A stretch of 64,000 nucleotides of DNA from DASRDU01 sp035560235 (GCA_035560235.1 DATMAG010000127.1:53671-117670), one strand, 5' to 3'. Positions 31,150 to 42,510 are shown, numbered from the stretch's first letter. Numbers and translations: made by a program. The notes: generated by a model from the sequence alone, not told the origin.

Positions 31150-31238
31150 CAGCCACGAATGCGCACGAATCCGCGCGAATAATGAAGGGAAAGTGACCTG
31201 ATGAATTATTCGTGCTGATTCGTGTGCATTCGTGGCTG
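31150..31238. repeat. Hairpin of CACGAAT / ATTCGTG words
   Basis: Left arm 31150-31183 and right arm 31205-31238 are 34 bases each and match with three mismatches. Every arm contains three to four copies of ACGAAT. It lies between the second dehydrogenase and atpI and may act as a terminator. Confidence 0.88.
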
Positions 31239-31370
31239 AGCTTTTTCCGGCCTGCCGAACCCTGCAGCTCAAAATTGCGTACAATAATTCACAAGCGACT
31301 GGACAGCGGTGGTCTGAGTAGTTAAGATTCGCAGTTCGCGGATCGCTGATAAATCTGACGAGGCCGGACT

Positions 31371-31859
31371 ATGGGAGAGGATACGAGACCTTTGTACAGA
31401 GTTCTCCGCGATGCTCCTGAGGCGGGAGACGAGGCGGGGCAGTCCGGGCAGGCCGAAACTGATCCGGCGGTCAGCGAGGAACGTTTTCGGCGCAATACTT
31501 ATATAGTGATTGCGTTCTCGGTCATCATCAGTCTGATCTTTGCACGATGGCGTACGACAGCGGGCGTAATGCTTGGCGGGGCGCTGAGCGTCTTCAACGA
31601 GCGGTGGCTGCATTCAAGCACCGGAGTGATTCTCGGCGTGGCGGCGCAGACGCGCAATCCGCGACTGCCGCAGTGGACGGCGGCGAAGTTTCTTTTGCGT
31701 TACGTGGCAATTGCCGTGATCGCGGGCGTGGCCGTCTGGAGCGGGTATTTTGGCATCAGCGGCATCTGCTTCGGGCTGGCGTCATTTGTCGGCGCGCTGA
31801 TGATCGAAGCGGGTTATCAGTTTTATCTGACTTTCAGAACAGTGAAGAGCGATGAGTGA
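31371..31859 (+). CDS. atpI: ATP synthase subunit I (AtpI-like) membrane protein
   Basis: 162 residues with three to four membrane helices (TYIVIAFSVIISLIFA, TTAGVMLGGALSVFNERWL, YVAIAVIAGVAVWSGYFGI, CFGLASFVGALMIEAGY). The GGxLSxxN-type motif in the second helix matches the AtpI family, which helps c-ring assembly. It directly precedes atpB (44-base gap) and atpE. A TACAAT at 31280-31285 may be the -10 of the promoter. Confidence 0.82.
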   Translation: MGEDTRPLYRVLRDAPEAGDEAGQSGQAETDPAVSEERFRRNTYIVIAFSVIISLIFARWRTTAGVMLGGALSVFNERWLHSSTGVILGVAAQTRNPRLPQWTAAKFLLRYVAIAVIAGVAVWSGYFGISGICFGLASFVGALMIEAGYQFYLTFRTVKSDE

Positions 31860-31902
31860 TCAGGTCACTCACTGAAATGGTTCGTCAATTCAACATACCT
31901 TT

Positions 31903-32841
31903 ATGATGTTACTGGCCTTTTTGCAGGAACACGGAACCAAAGCCGCCGAAGCGGCGCAGGGCGCGGCTGAACACGGCGCGGCGGCGACTGAAGCCGCACA
32001 GCACGCTGCCGAAGCGGGTCACGCAGCGGGTGGCGCGCACGTTCCCTGGATTGTTGAGCAGGTCAATCACTGGTTCGGCCCGGCGGCGCTTTCGATTGAG
32101 GAGAAGATCATGCCGCCGCTCTATCATCTGGTCGGCAGGGAATGGAAGCCCGAAGGACTGCCGATTCCGGCGCACGTCGTCATGTTCGTCATCGTGGCCA
32201 TCATCGCGGTCGCGGGGTTGTATTTCCTGCGCGGCAAACTCTCGGCTGAATCGCCGACGACGCGGCAGCAGACCTTTGAGGTCGGCGTTGAGGCGCTGCG
32301 GAGCATGCTGCGCGATCTGGTCGGGCCGCACGGCTTGAAATACTTCCCGGTCGTGGCGACCTTTGCGACGCTGATCTTTATTTCGAACCTGATGGGCATG
32401 CTGCCCTCGATTGTCGCCATTCCGCCGACGGCGAATCTGAACACGACGCTCGCGCTGGCACTCTGTTCATTCCTTTATTACAACTACGTCGGCATCAGGG
32501 AGAACGGGTTGATCGGGCACATCAGGCATTTCTTCGGGCCGGTGCTGTTCATTGCGCCGCTGATGTTTCCGATTGAAATCATCAGCAACCTGGCGCGCAT
32601 CCTCAGTCTGAGTCTTCGTCTCTTCGGCAACATCTTCGGTGAGGAGCAGGTCAGCGGCGTGATCGGTGACCTGACGCCGTGGATTGTGCCGATCTTTCTG
32701 ATGCCGCTCGGACTGCTGACGGCGTTTTTGCAGACGTTTATTTTCGTTACGCTCTCGATGATCTATCTGGGCGAAGTGACCGCGCATCACGGTGAACACG
32801 GTCACGATCACGGACACGGTGAACACGCCCCGGCTCATTGA
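31903..32841 (+). CDS. atpB: F0F1 ATP synthase subunit a
   Basis: 312 residues. The first ~50 residues are Ala/His/Glu-rich and the C-terminus ends in a His/Gly/Glu-rich tail, both poorly conserved. The core has the subunit a helices, with the essential Arg in ARILSLSLRLFGNIFGEEQ and the LQTFIFVTLSMIYLGE final helix. It forms the stator half-channels for ions. The gene lies between atpI and atpE. Confidence 0.95.
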   Translation: MMLLAFLQEHGTKAAEAAQGAAEHGAAATEAAQHAAEAGHAAGGAHVPWIVEQVNHWFGPAALSIEEKIMPPLYHLVGREWKPEGLPIPAHVVMFVIVAIIAVAGLYFLRGKLSAESPTTRQQTFEVGVEALRSMLRDLVGPHGLKYFPVVATFATLIFISNLMGMLPSIVAIPPTANLNTTLALALCSFLYYNYVGIRENGLIGHIRHFFGPVLFIAPLMFPIEIISNLARILSLSLRLFGNIFGEEQVSGVIGDLTPWIVPIFLMPLGLLTAFLQTFIFVTLSMIYLGEVTAHHGEHGHDHGHGEHAPAH

Positions 32842-33077
32842 TCGGATTCACCGGATGCCTTTCGGTCTGAGACTGAGACTGGTTCTTTTTCATACCCGGT
32901 CACGCGAGCGCTGTAGTGGAGCTTTGCACTTCCCAAAAGCTGCAAAGGATACCTGGCGTGGCATTCATACCCTGAACCGGAATCAGACCTCACTGGCAGG
33001 AGGCATCCTTTGAAACAAGGCGGCGCGCTTCGGTGAACGCGCCTGAACATCAACGATAATTCAAAGGAGAAATCACA

Positions 33078-33386
33078 ATGAACAAACTCGTCAAAGCCGT
33101 TCCAGGCGCTCTGGCGATGCTGCTCTCTGCCGCTCCTGTGTTTGCGCAGAACCAGGTGGGCGACAAGGGTTATGGTTACATTGCGGCAGTGGTCGGCTTC
33201 GCCATCGCCGCCGGTCTGGCCGCGCTCGGTCAGGGCCGCGTCGCCGGGTCAGCCTGCGAAGGCGCCGCGCGCAATCCTGGCGCAGCGGGACGCATTCAGG
33301 TGCTGATGATTCTCGGTCTGGCGTTTATTGAAACGCTCGTGATCTTCACGCTCCTGATTGTGTTCCTCAAGGTGCCGAATCCCTAA
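33078..33386 (+). CDS. atpE: F0F1 ATP synthase subunit c with N-terminal leader
   Basis: 102 residues, longer than the usual ~80 because of an N-terminal leader that looks like a signal peptide (VPGALAMLLSAAPVFAQ). Helix 1 has GLAALGQGRVAG and the polar loop ARNPGA; helix 2 carries the ion-binding Glu in LAFIETLVIF. The Gln in GQG and a Thr after the Glu are two residues also found in sodium-binding c rings, but other ligand positions are hydrophobic, so ion choice is unclear. An AAAGGAG ribosome site precedes it. A terminator follows, and no atpFHAGDC genes follow here. Confidence 0.94.
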   Translation: MNKLVKAVPGALAMLLSAAPVFAQNQVGDKGYGYIAAVVGFAIAAGLAALGQGRVAGSACEGAARNPGAAGRIQVLMILGLAFIETLVIFTLLIVFLKVPNP

Positions 33387-33410
33387 AGAGACTGCACGGT
33401 CGCAGAACAA

Positions 33411-33441
33411 AAAAGGCGCGCTCATCACGAGTGCGCCTTTT
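33411..33441. terminator. Terminator after atpE
   Basis: A 13-bp stem (33411-33423 with 33429-33441, one G:T pair) with a 5-nt loop. The flanks are A-rich and T-rich, so it serves both atpE and the convergent EAL gene. Confidence 0.88.
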
Positions 33442-33461
33442 CGTTTGGGTGCTGCCCGAAA

Positions 33462-35951
33462 TCAGTGCCGGGCAACAGCGCGAATCAGTTTGTCAGCTGC
33501 TTCCGGCGATTCATCGAGAACCCGGCAGGGCAGATTCAGCGGCCACTGCTTCTGACTTTTCAGCAGTTCGCCAGCCGCACGGGCGGGAAGAGGTTTTGAG
33601 AAGTAGTATCCCTGCACATATCTGGCTCCGAGTTCCCACAGTCTGATGGCCTGATCCTGTGTTTCGACGCCCTCAGCGATCACGTCCATCTTCAGCGTCT
33701 TTGCCAGAGTGACGATGGTGCGAACGATCTCCCTGTTTTCATTATTCTGATTCATTCGCGTGACGAATGAACGATCAATCTTGAGCGTGCTCAGGGGAAA
33801 GCGGTGCAGGTAACTGAGCGAGGAGTAGCCGGTGCCGAAATCGTCAATGCTCAGCTCAATGCCGAGTTTGCGGATCTTTCGGAGCATTTCGATGGCGACC
33901 TCGACATTGTCCATGACGACGCTTTCAGTGATCTCAAGTTTGAGGTAGTCCGGATCGAGCCGCGTGTCGCGCAGTGTGCCTTCGATCTGGCCGATCAGGT
34001 CGTGGTGCAGAAACTGTTTGCCCGAGAGATTGACGCTCATCTTCAGCGGGAAGCTCGCCGGATACAGATTGCGCCATTCGCGTGTCTGCCGACAGGCTTC
34101 GCGCAGCACCTGAAATCCGATTTCCACAATCAGCCCCGTCTCTTCAGCCACAGGGATGAAGACACCCGGAGAAATCATACCCTGTTCCGGATGCTCCCAT
34201 CTGACGAGAGCTTCGAAGCCGTAGAGCAGGCCGGTTTCGAGCGTGACAATCGGCTGGTAATGAACGATGAATTCCTCGCGTTCGATGGCGCGGCGCAGAT
34301 CTGTTTCCAGTTTCAGCAGGTCGCGCGTCTTTGCGTGCATCTCCTTCTCAAAGACCTCGTGCCGCGCCGTGCCGCGCGATTTGGCGCGGGACATGGCCGT
34401 TTCAGCATCGCGCAGCATCTCTTCGGGCTGCTCATAACCGAGAGAGCTGTGAGCGATGCCGATGCTGACGGTCGTGAAGACCTCGTGCCCGTTCAGGTTG
34501 AAGGGCTGCGTCAGTTCGCGGCGCACGCGCGCGGCCATCTCAGTCGCTTCGCTGATGTCGTGCGCGTTGTTGACGAGCAGCGTGAAGGTGCCGCCGCCCA
34601 GGCGCGCCACCTGTTCACCGGGCTGCAGACATTTTTCGAGCCGCCGCGCCAGGCCAGCCAGAAACTGATCGCCGATCTGATGGCCGAGACTTTCATTGAT
34701 CAGCTTGAAGCGGTCGGGGTCAAGCATCAGCACGGCGAACGGGCTGATTTCACGACGCGCCGCGCGTTCGAGGGCGAGTTTCAGATGCCGCATGAAAAGG
34801 GCGCGGTTCGGCAGCCCCGTCAGCGTGTCGTGGAATGAATCGTGCAGCAGTTGTCCCTTGTCGCGCTGGTGTTCGGTCAGATCCTGAATCTGAAAGATCA
34901 GGCGCGCTGATTTCGGCTCGCCATCGCGCACGAGCGACACGCTCCAGTGCGCCCAGACCGGATAACCGAGCTTGTGAACGAAGCGCTTCTTCATCTGCAC
35001 TGCCTGTGTGCGGCCTTCGAGGAGCAGACTCAGCTGCTGCATCACGCCGGGCAGGTCTTCGCGATAAGTGACCGCCTGAAAATTGAGCGCCAGCAGTTCC
35101 TGAGCCGAGCAGCCCAGAATCCGGCAGAGCGCCTGATTGACCTGCAGCCAGCGGCCTTTCAGATCGAGCAGCGCCATCCCTGTCGCCGCATGCTCGAAGG
35201 TGCTGCGAAACCGCGCTTCGCTGCGCTGCAGTTCAGCTGCCTGTCGGCGCGAGCTTTCGATGTACGGGCGATAAACCAGGTGGTGGATCAGGAGGATCGG
35301 AAAGACAAAGGCTGCGGCAGCGAATCCGAGTTCGCTCATCAGCCAGGTGACCACCGCTGCCGAAATGGCGCCGGAACAGTTGCAGGCCAGCGTGCGCAAG
35401 CCGCTTTCAGACCACGCGCGCCAGACCGGTCTGCCGGTTTTGAGCGCGACCCCGACCAGCGCAAGCAGTGAACTGAAGAGAGCCTGAAGACAGGCTGTGA
35501 GCGCCAGCGCGATCGCCTGCAGCATCCAGGTCTCCTTCTGCTGCGCGAGCAGTCGCGGATCGCCGACGAGCAGCGTGGCCAGCGAGGCCGAAGCGAAAAA
35601 GGAGAAACAGACAATCGCCACGTTTCCCGCCAGCGCCAGACTGCGCCTGACGTGCCGGTAATATTCAACTGTCGCTGCCGCCGCTGCCACAATCAGGGCT
35701 GCATTCGCGCCGCACAGGATCAGCGCCAGAAAGACGAAGGCCTCTGAAAATGAAACTTCCTTTCCGCCTCTGGAAAATCTGACCGAAACCAGCCAGCCGC
35801 CAGCCGCCGCCATCACAGTCAGCGCCAGCCAGCGCCAGTCAAAAGATTCACGAGCCAGCCCGATGGCAGCCAGCGCAATGACTCCGATGCCACCGGACAC
35901 CAGCAGCCAGGTGTAAATTCGCAGGCAGGTTTCACGAATGCTCTTGTTCAT
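33462..35951 (-). CDS. Membrane PAS-GGDEF-EAL protein, probable c-di-GMP phosphodiesterase
   Basis: 829 residues: about seven transmembrane helices in the first ~230 residues, a PAS domain (about 245-365, FRSTFEHAATGMALLDLKG), a GGDEF domain and an EAL domain. The GGDEF signature reads GGGTF (RLGGGTFTLL), so cyclase activity is unlikely. The EAL domain is complete: FEALVRWEHP, NLSGKQF, LEITESVV, DDFGTGYSSL and the KIDRSFV and EGVE motifs. I infer it breaks down c-di-GMP, with the degenerate GGDEF perhaps acting as a GTP sensor. Confidence 0.92.
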   Translation of the reverse strand: MNKSIRETCLRIYTWLLVSGGIGVIALAAIGLARESFDWRWLALTVMAAAGGWLVSVRFSRGGKEVSFSEAFVFLALILCGANAALIVAAAAATVEYYRHVRRSLALAGNVAIVCFSFFASASLATLLVGDPRLLAQQKETWMLQAIALALTACLQALFSSLLALVGVALKTGRPVWRAWSESGLRTLACNCSGAISAAVVTWLMSELGFAAAAFVFPILLIHHLVYRPYIESSRRQAAELQRSEARFRSTFEHAATGMALLDLKGRWLQVNQALCRILGCSAQELLALNFQAVTYREDLPGVMQQLSLLLEGRTQAVQMKKRFVHKLGYPVWAHWSVSLVRDGEPKSARLIFQIQDLTEHQRDKGQLLHDSFHDTLTGLPNRALFMRHLKLALERAARREISPFAVLMLDPDRFKLINESLGHQIGDQFLAGLARRLEKCLQPGEQVARLGGGTFTLLVNNAHDISEATEMAARVRRELTQPFNLNGHEVFTTVSIGIAHSSLGYEQPEEMLRDAETAMSRAKSRGTARHEVFEKEMHAKTRDLLKLETDLRRAIEREEFIVHYQPIVTLETGLLYGFEALVRWEHPEQGMISPGVFIPVAEETGLIVEIGFQVLREACRQTREWRNLYPASFPLKMSVNLSGKQFLHHDLIGQIEGTLRDTRLDPDYLKLEITESVVMDNVEVAIEMLRKIRKLGIELSIDDFGTGYSSLSYLHRFPLSTLKIDRSFVTRMNQNNENREIVRTIVTLAKTLKMDVIAEGVETQDQAIRLWELGARYVQGYYFSKPLPARAAGELLKSQKQWPLNLPCRVLDESPEAADKLIRAVARH

Positions 35952-36119
35952 AGCTTTACCGGCGAGAGTTCCGGTCAGAAAGACGCAGGCTGCGCCGGGC
36001 AGCCTGAAACTAAGGGCATTTTTTTACGAAAGAGTGACTGACCTGTGACAATCTGAAGGCGGCGTGGAAACAGTGTGCGACTGGTCGTTTCAGTGGCCTT
36101 ATTGCCATCAGGCTGCGAC

Positions 36120-38447
36120 TCAGGAGCGACCGGGACGCCATCCCTTCCGGCTGCGGCCAGAACTTCGCCGAACCGGGCGCGCGGGTTCTTTCCTTCGGTC
36201 AGCAGTTGTCCGGCCCGGCCACCGCCAGTGCGTGGGAAACTGCGGGCGCATGTCGAAATTGACCAGCACAACCTGATACACGGCGGGCGGGAAAGTGGCC
36301 GGTGAAGTGGCGGGAATATCGGCTTCCGGCTCAGCCGCAGATTCAGTCGCATCAGCGGGCGCGCTGATTTCAGTTATTACCTGAGCTGCGGCCTCAGGTT
36401 CTTCCGTCATCAGGTTGCCCGGTTCATCAGCCAGCAACGGAGAGTCTGTTTTCTCTTCTGCCTCCGGGAACGTTTGTGCTTCTGCAGCCGTGAGCGCCGG
36501 GAGAGGCTGGCAGACTGTTTCTGCTGTCGAATCCCCGGACTCTGCACTCAGGGCTGAGACGACGACTTCCGGCGGGGTTGTTTCCGCGGCTTCGGCACTC
36601 AGCGATTCAGGCTGTGGTTCGAGGACTTCCAGCCGTTTTTCGGGCTGCGCCTCTTCGCGTGACGCGGCGATCATCACAGTTTCGGCGGGCGGCTCAAAAC
36701 GATTGTAGTCGGGGAAATACGCGACCGGCTGCTCGGCTTCCTCTGCCTGGATGGTGACCGGATCGGACACCGGCTGATCCTGGAGCAGATCACTGCTGAC
36801 AGGCTGCGTAGCCGGTTGCGGTTCACTTTCATCCAGCAGCATCACCATACTGCTCGGAAAGTCTCTTTCCGTCGGCAGTGGTAAATCTGCTGTCGCTGCC
36901 AGAGGCGGTTCCGGCAGCGGAACCTCTTCGATCTCACATCCCAGTTCACGCAACTGCTGGCGCGGCCAGGCCGCTTCCGGTTCGAGTTTGACGAGTTGTT
37001 GAAGCGCCTCAATGGCCAGATCGCGTCGGGCGTGGTGAATCGCGGCCTGAAACAATGAGCGCAGCGTTTCGCCCAGACGCGAGCGTTCGCCCGCGCGCAG
37101 ATAAATTCCCGCCAGCCGTTCGAGCACGCCGAGCTGTTGCGGATCACGGGTCAGAAGCTGGCGCAGGATCGGAACGGCCTGCTGCTCTTCATTCCGTTCG
37201 CGCAGAGTGTCGCCAACATAATCAAGCGCTCTGAGCGTCAGTTCGCAGTCGCCGCGCCGCGCCAGATGAGAAGCCAGACTGAGCAGTTCCTGAAAGCGCG
37301 TGGCATCAAGCGTGACCGTGCGTCCGATGGCCTGAAGCGCCGCCTCAAAATCCTGCACTTCGCAGTAAACGCGACCGAGCAGACTCAGCAGTTCCGCATC
37401 TTCAGGCAGCATCTGCAGCAGGTGCCTGATCAGCTTCAGCGCCGTCTGCGGTTCGTTGCGATGCAGATAGATATTGACTGCGGCAATCGTGGCCGGGCGG
37501 CTCTCGGGTTTGATGCGCAGCGCCTTCAGATAATTCTGCAGCGCCTCTTCGTATTGTCCCTGACGCTCCAGTTCTCCGGCTGCGGTGAAGAATGTTGCGT
37601 AGGCGCGGCCACAGGCCGAAACCAGTTCGACCTGGTGCTGCAGGTATTCCGAAACCGGTTCGTCCGTGCCGGAGATGGCCTGCCGGGCGATTTCAAGATC
37701 GTGGCCGACCTGGTGAACGCGCGCGAGCAGATTGAGCAGCGCCGGATCGTCAGGGCTGTTTCTGAGCAGATGTCGGAGCAGCGTTTCGGCTGGTCTGGTC
37801 TCCGCGCGCCGCAGATAGATATTAATTGCGGCTGTCAGCGGTCGTCGGTCGTCGGGTCTGGCCTTGAGCGCCTGCAGATAAGCCTTGAGCGCCTCCTCGT
37901 GCTTCAACTGCTCCTGCAACTGATCGGCAGCGGCAATGAATAATTCACAGGCCCGGTCGGTGTTCTGCACCCGCAGATAGGCTTCAGCGACTCTGAGCTG
38001 CAGAGCGAGATTGCCTGGATCGGATTTGATCAGATTCTCATAAAAGCTGAACGCCTCGTCCCGGCGGCCCTGACGCAGCAACTGATCGGCAACAGTCAGG
38101 TACTGCTGCTGCGCCTCAACCAGCAGATTCTGCTTGAAATAGAGCGCGGCCAGTCTGATTCCGGCATCGGTGTTGTCGGGCGCGAGCTTGACCGCCTTTC
38201 TGAGCATGGCGACGGCCTTGGGGATCGAGTCCTGTTTGAGATACCGGTCAGCAATGCGCACAAAAACATTGACTGCTTCAGCCGTCTGTCCGGCCTTCGC
38301 GCACAGATCGCCAAAAACATTCATCGTGGCGATGTCGTGAGGATCATTCCGCAGAATCTCGCGATATTCATCAAGTGCTGCCCTGAGACGGCCCTGCTGA
38401 ACGAGCTTTGAGGCGGTCTGAAGAGCTTTGGATTTATTAAATGACAT
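36120..38447 (-). CDS. Large TPR-repeat protein with acidic C-terminal linker
   Basis: 775 residues. About the first 480 residues are successive tetratricopeptide repeats (e.g. GRLRAALDEYREILRNDPHD, DSIPKAVAMLRKAVKLAPDN, GQYEEALQNYLKALRIKPES). Residues ~500-720 are a Pro/Glu/Ala-rich acidic linker like that of the protein at the left edge of the window. The last ~40 residues turn suddenly Arg/Pro-rich (WPGRTTADRRKEPARPVRR). That change of composition suggests a recent frameshift or truncation of a C-terminal domain near 36,240. Such proteins act as protein-protein scaffolds. Confidence 0.8.
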   Translation of the reverse strand: MSFNKSKALQTASKLVQQGRLRAALDEYREILRNDPHDIATMNVFGDLCAKAGQTAEAVNVFVRIADRYLKQDSIPKAVAMLRKAVKLAPDNTDAGIRLAALYFKQNLLVEAQQQYLTVADQLLRQGRRDEAFSFYENLIKSDPGNLALQLRVAEAYLRVQNTDRACELFIAAADQLQEQLKHEEALKAYLQALKARPDDRRPLTAAINIYLRRAETRPAETLLRHLLRNSPDDPALLNLLARVHQVGHDLEIARQAISGTDEPVSEYLQHQVELVSACGRAYATFFTAAGELERQGQYEEALQNYLKALRIKPESRPATIAAVNIYLHRNEPQTALKLIRHLLQMLPEDAELLSLLGRVYCEVQDFEAALQAIGRTVTLDATRFQELLSLASHLARRGDCELTLRALDYVGDTLRERNEEQQAVPILRQLLTRDPQQLGVLERLAGIYLRAGERSRLGETLRSLFQAAIHHARRDLAIEALQQLVKLEPEAAWPRQQLRELGCEIEEVPLPEPPLAATADLPLPTERDFPSSMVMLLDESEPQPATQPVSSDLLQDQPVSDPVTIQAEEAEQPVAYFPDYNRFEPPAETVMIAASREEAQPEKRLEVLEPQPESLSAEAAETTPPEVVVSALSAESGDSTAETVCQPLPALTAAEAQTFPEAEEKTDSPLLADEPGNLMTEEPEAAAQVITEISAPADATESAAEPEADIPATSPATFPPAVYQVVLVNFDMRPQFPTHWRWPGRTTADRRKEPARPVRRSSGRSRKGWRPGRS

Positions 38448-38686
38448 GGACTCTGTGATTTCTGACCTGAAGATTCGGCGGCAAACTGCTCACGCTGACC
38501 GAACCTTGTCTCCCTGTGCCATGCTTCAGAATATTTCTCACATTCCAGTGATGATTTTCTGACACTGTTATCATGACGCCCGGCACAGGCGACTATTTCA
38601 GGCTGTCACATCAAAAGGCGGGGTTCGGACTGAGGCTTCTTTCCGGTCGTGCCGGGGCTGAGTGCGGGTCTGGTGGCAGGATCTGT

Positions 38687-39097
38687 TCACTGGCTGAGGA
38701 ACTTGTCCAGTCGCTTCTGCAACTGCTCCGGTTCTCTGGTTTCGCATTCCCACACAACCAGCACGCGCCAGCCGTCTTTTCTGAGCGCCTTCAGATGGCG
38801 CGCATCGCGTTCGACATTCGATATCCGCTTGTTCTGCCAGAATTCGGCATTGGTGGCCGGTTTGACGCTGCCGTATTTGCAATCGTGCATGTGCCAGAAA
38901 CAGCCGTGCACGAACACCACCTTGCGCCGCCCCGCAAAGACCAGATCAGGCTTGCCCGGCAGATCCCTGCGATGCAGCCGGAAACGATAACCAAGCCGGT
39001 GCACAAGCGACCGCACCACCATTTCCGGTTTCGTGTGCGCACCGCGAATCGCAGACATATTGCGATGGCGCTGTTCTCTGGTCAGAACGTCAGTCAT
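38687..39097 (-). CDS. vsr: Very short patch repair endonuclease Vsr
   Basis: 136 residues from ATG 39097, the family length. Conserved features: RHRNMSAIRGAHTKPEMVVR, GYRFRLHRRDLPGKPDLVF with the catalytic Asp, VFVHGCFWHMHDCKYGS (His/Cys zinc and active-site cluster) and GWRVLVVWECET. Vsr nicks next to T:G mismatches produced by deamination of 5-methylcytosine. Its start overlaps the end of the dcm gene by 8 bases, so the two are translationally coupled. Confidence 0.95.
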   Translation of the reverse strand: MTDVLTREQRHRNMSAIRGAHTKPEMVVRSLVHRLGYRFRLHRRDLPGKPDLVFAGRRKVVFVHGCFWHMHDCKYGSVKPATNAEFWQNKRISNVERDARHLKALRKDGWRVLVVWECETREPEQLQKRLDKFLSQ

Positions 39098-40154
39098 GGA
39101 CTGGAAGCGCGAGCTTTTCGCCCGCCTGTTTTTCAGTTCCGTCTGCGCCGTCAAACAAAAACGGCTCTGCGTCGGCAGCCGGGCGTGAAGCACGCATTGC
39201 CAGACTTGAAATCATGGCTCTGGCAAGTTCACGGACAACCGGCACGACGACTGAATTGCCGAACTGTTTATAGGCCCGCGTGTCGCTTGACACAATCAAC
39301 TGATCTTCGGGAAAGCCCATCAGCCGGGCGCATTCACGCGGCGTCAGGCGGCGCGGGTTGCGGCCCGGCTGCGGAATCAGAATCTCCGATCCGTCCTTGT
39401 AATAACGTGCGCTGAGCGTGCGCGTAATGCCTTCCAGGTCAGCCAGACCGTAACCAAAACCATTGCCCTTCGTCTGATGTTTCTCAGCGTAATCGCGCAG
39501 GTATTGCCACAGCCGGTCAGTCAGCGTGTATTTGCCGTCAACTTCAGGTTCAAGAATATCTCTGAGCCTGGGTTTGCGATCAGCAATGTCAGGCCATTTG
39601 AAATTTCGCGCATCCCTGGTCTCACGAAAGCCGACAATATAAATCCGCTCGCGGTGCTGCGGCACGAGCGCGCAGGCATCAATGATCTGCGGGTCAGGCA
39701 CGTGATAACCCAGGTCTTCGCGCAGCGTCTGCATAATCACGGCAAACGTGCGGCCCCGGTCGTGATGTTTCAGGTTGCGCACGTTTTCAAGCAGAAACGC
39801 ACGCGGGCGACGGCGGGCAATGATGCGCGCCACATCGAAAAACAGCGTGCCCTGCGTCGCATGCTCGAAGCCGTGCGCCCGGCCCAGCGCGTTGTTCTTT
39901 GAGACGCCGGCAATGCTGAATCCCTGGCAGGGGAATCCGGCGGTCAGGATGGTATGCGGCGGCACTTCATCAGCTTTGATCTGCGTAATGTCGCCAGCCG
40001 GGCGATGGCCGAAGTTCGCTTCGTAAGCATCCGCCGCAAACCTGTCCCATTCGCAGGCCCAGACGCAGCGCCCGCCCACGCTTTCAAAGGCGCGCCGAAA
40101 GCCGCCGATTCCGGCAAACAGATCAATGAAGGTGAACTTTGCGCTGTGCGACAT
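39090..40154 (-). CDS. dcm: DNA (cytosine-5-)-methyltransferase (Dcm-like)
   Basis: 354 residues from ATG 40154. Motif I FIDLFAGIGGFRRAFES, catalytic motif IV GFPCQGFS, motif VI LLENVRNL, motif VIII QHRERIYIVGF, and motif X FGNSVVVPVV are all present. It methylates cytosine in an unknown site; pairing with Vsr suggests a Dcm-like role. No restriction endonuclease gene is adjacent. The ATG follows a hairpin of ATTCGTG words that separates it from argS on the same strand. Confidence 0.94.
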   Translation of the reverse strand: MSHSAKFTFIDLFAGIGGFRRAFESVGGRCVWACEWDRFAADAYEANFGHRPAGDITQIKADEVPPHTILTAGFPCQGFSIAGVSKNNALGRAHGFEHATQGTLFFDVARIIARRRPRAFLLENVRNLKHHDRGRTFAVIMQTLREDLGYHVPDPQIIDACALVPQHRERIYIVGFRETRDARNFKWPDIADRKPRLRDILEPEVDGKYTLTDRLWQYLRDYAEKHQTKGNGFGYGLADLEGITRTLSARYYKDGSEILIPQPGRNPRRLTPRECARLMGFPEDQLIVSSDTRAYKQFGNSVVVPVVRELARAMISSLAMRASRPAADAEPFLFDGADGTEKQAGEKLALPVHD

Positions 40155-40162
40155 ATTCGGTT

Positions 40163-40235
40163 CAGCCACGAATGCGCGCGAATGAGTTTCAGAGCTTTGC
40201 TTCATTCGTGCAGACTGGTGTGCATTCGTGGCGCA
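40163..40235. repeat. Hairpin of CACGAAT / ATTCGTG words
   Basis: GCCACGAATGCGCGCGAATGAG on the left is matched by CATTCGTGCAGACTGGTGTG and CATTCGTGGC on the right. Same word family as the element at 31150-31238. It fills the space between argS and dcm. Confidence 0.82.
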
Positions 40236-40242
40236 GACGTTT

Positions 40243-42267
<2,025 letters not shown>

Positions 42268-42357
42268 AATCCGGTTCGTACTCCTGAAGGGATGAAATTG
42301 AAGAATTCTATTAGCATCCTGCAGGCGGGGCGTCAAATTCCGGAAGCCGCGCAGCCG

Positions 42358-42387
42358 TTGAAAAATCACCGAAGGCCGTGATATACA
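42358..42387 (+). promoter_or_regulatory. Promoter for tRNA-Glu
   Basis: TTGAAA (42358-42363) and TATACA (42382-42387) are 18 bases apart, about 40 bases before the tRNA. Confidence 0.5.
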
Positions 42388-42427
42388 CAGGCCATCGTCA
42401 GACGTACTCACTGACAACTGATCTTTC

Positions 42428-42503
<76 letters not shown>

Positions 42504-42510
42504 AATGTTT

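Noticed and set aside
22788..31238. Word repeats considered as possible CRISPR arrays
   Set aside because: The repeated units are short, imperfect and arranged as inverted arms without regular unique spacers; no cas genes are present.
33804..34838. A 344-codon plus-strand frame opposite the GGDEF-EAL gene
   Set aside because: Antisense shadow; the minus-strand protein has complete PAS and EAL motifs here.
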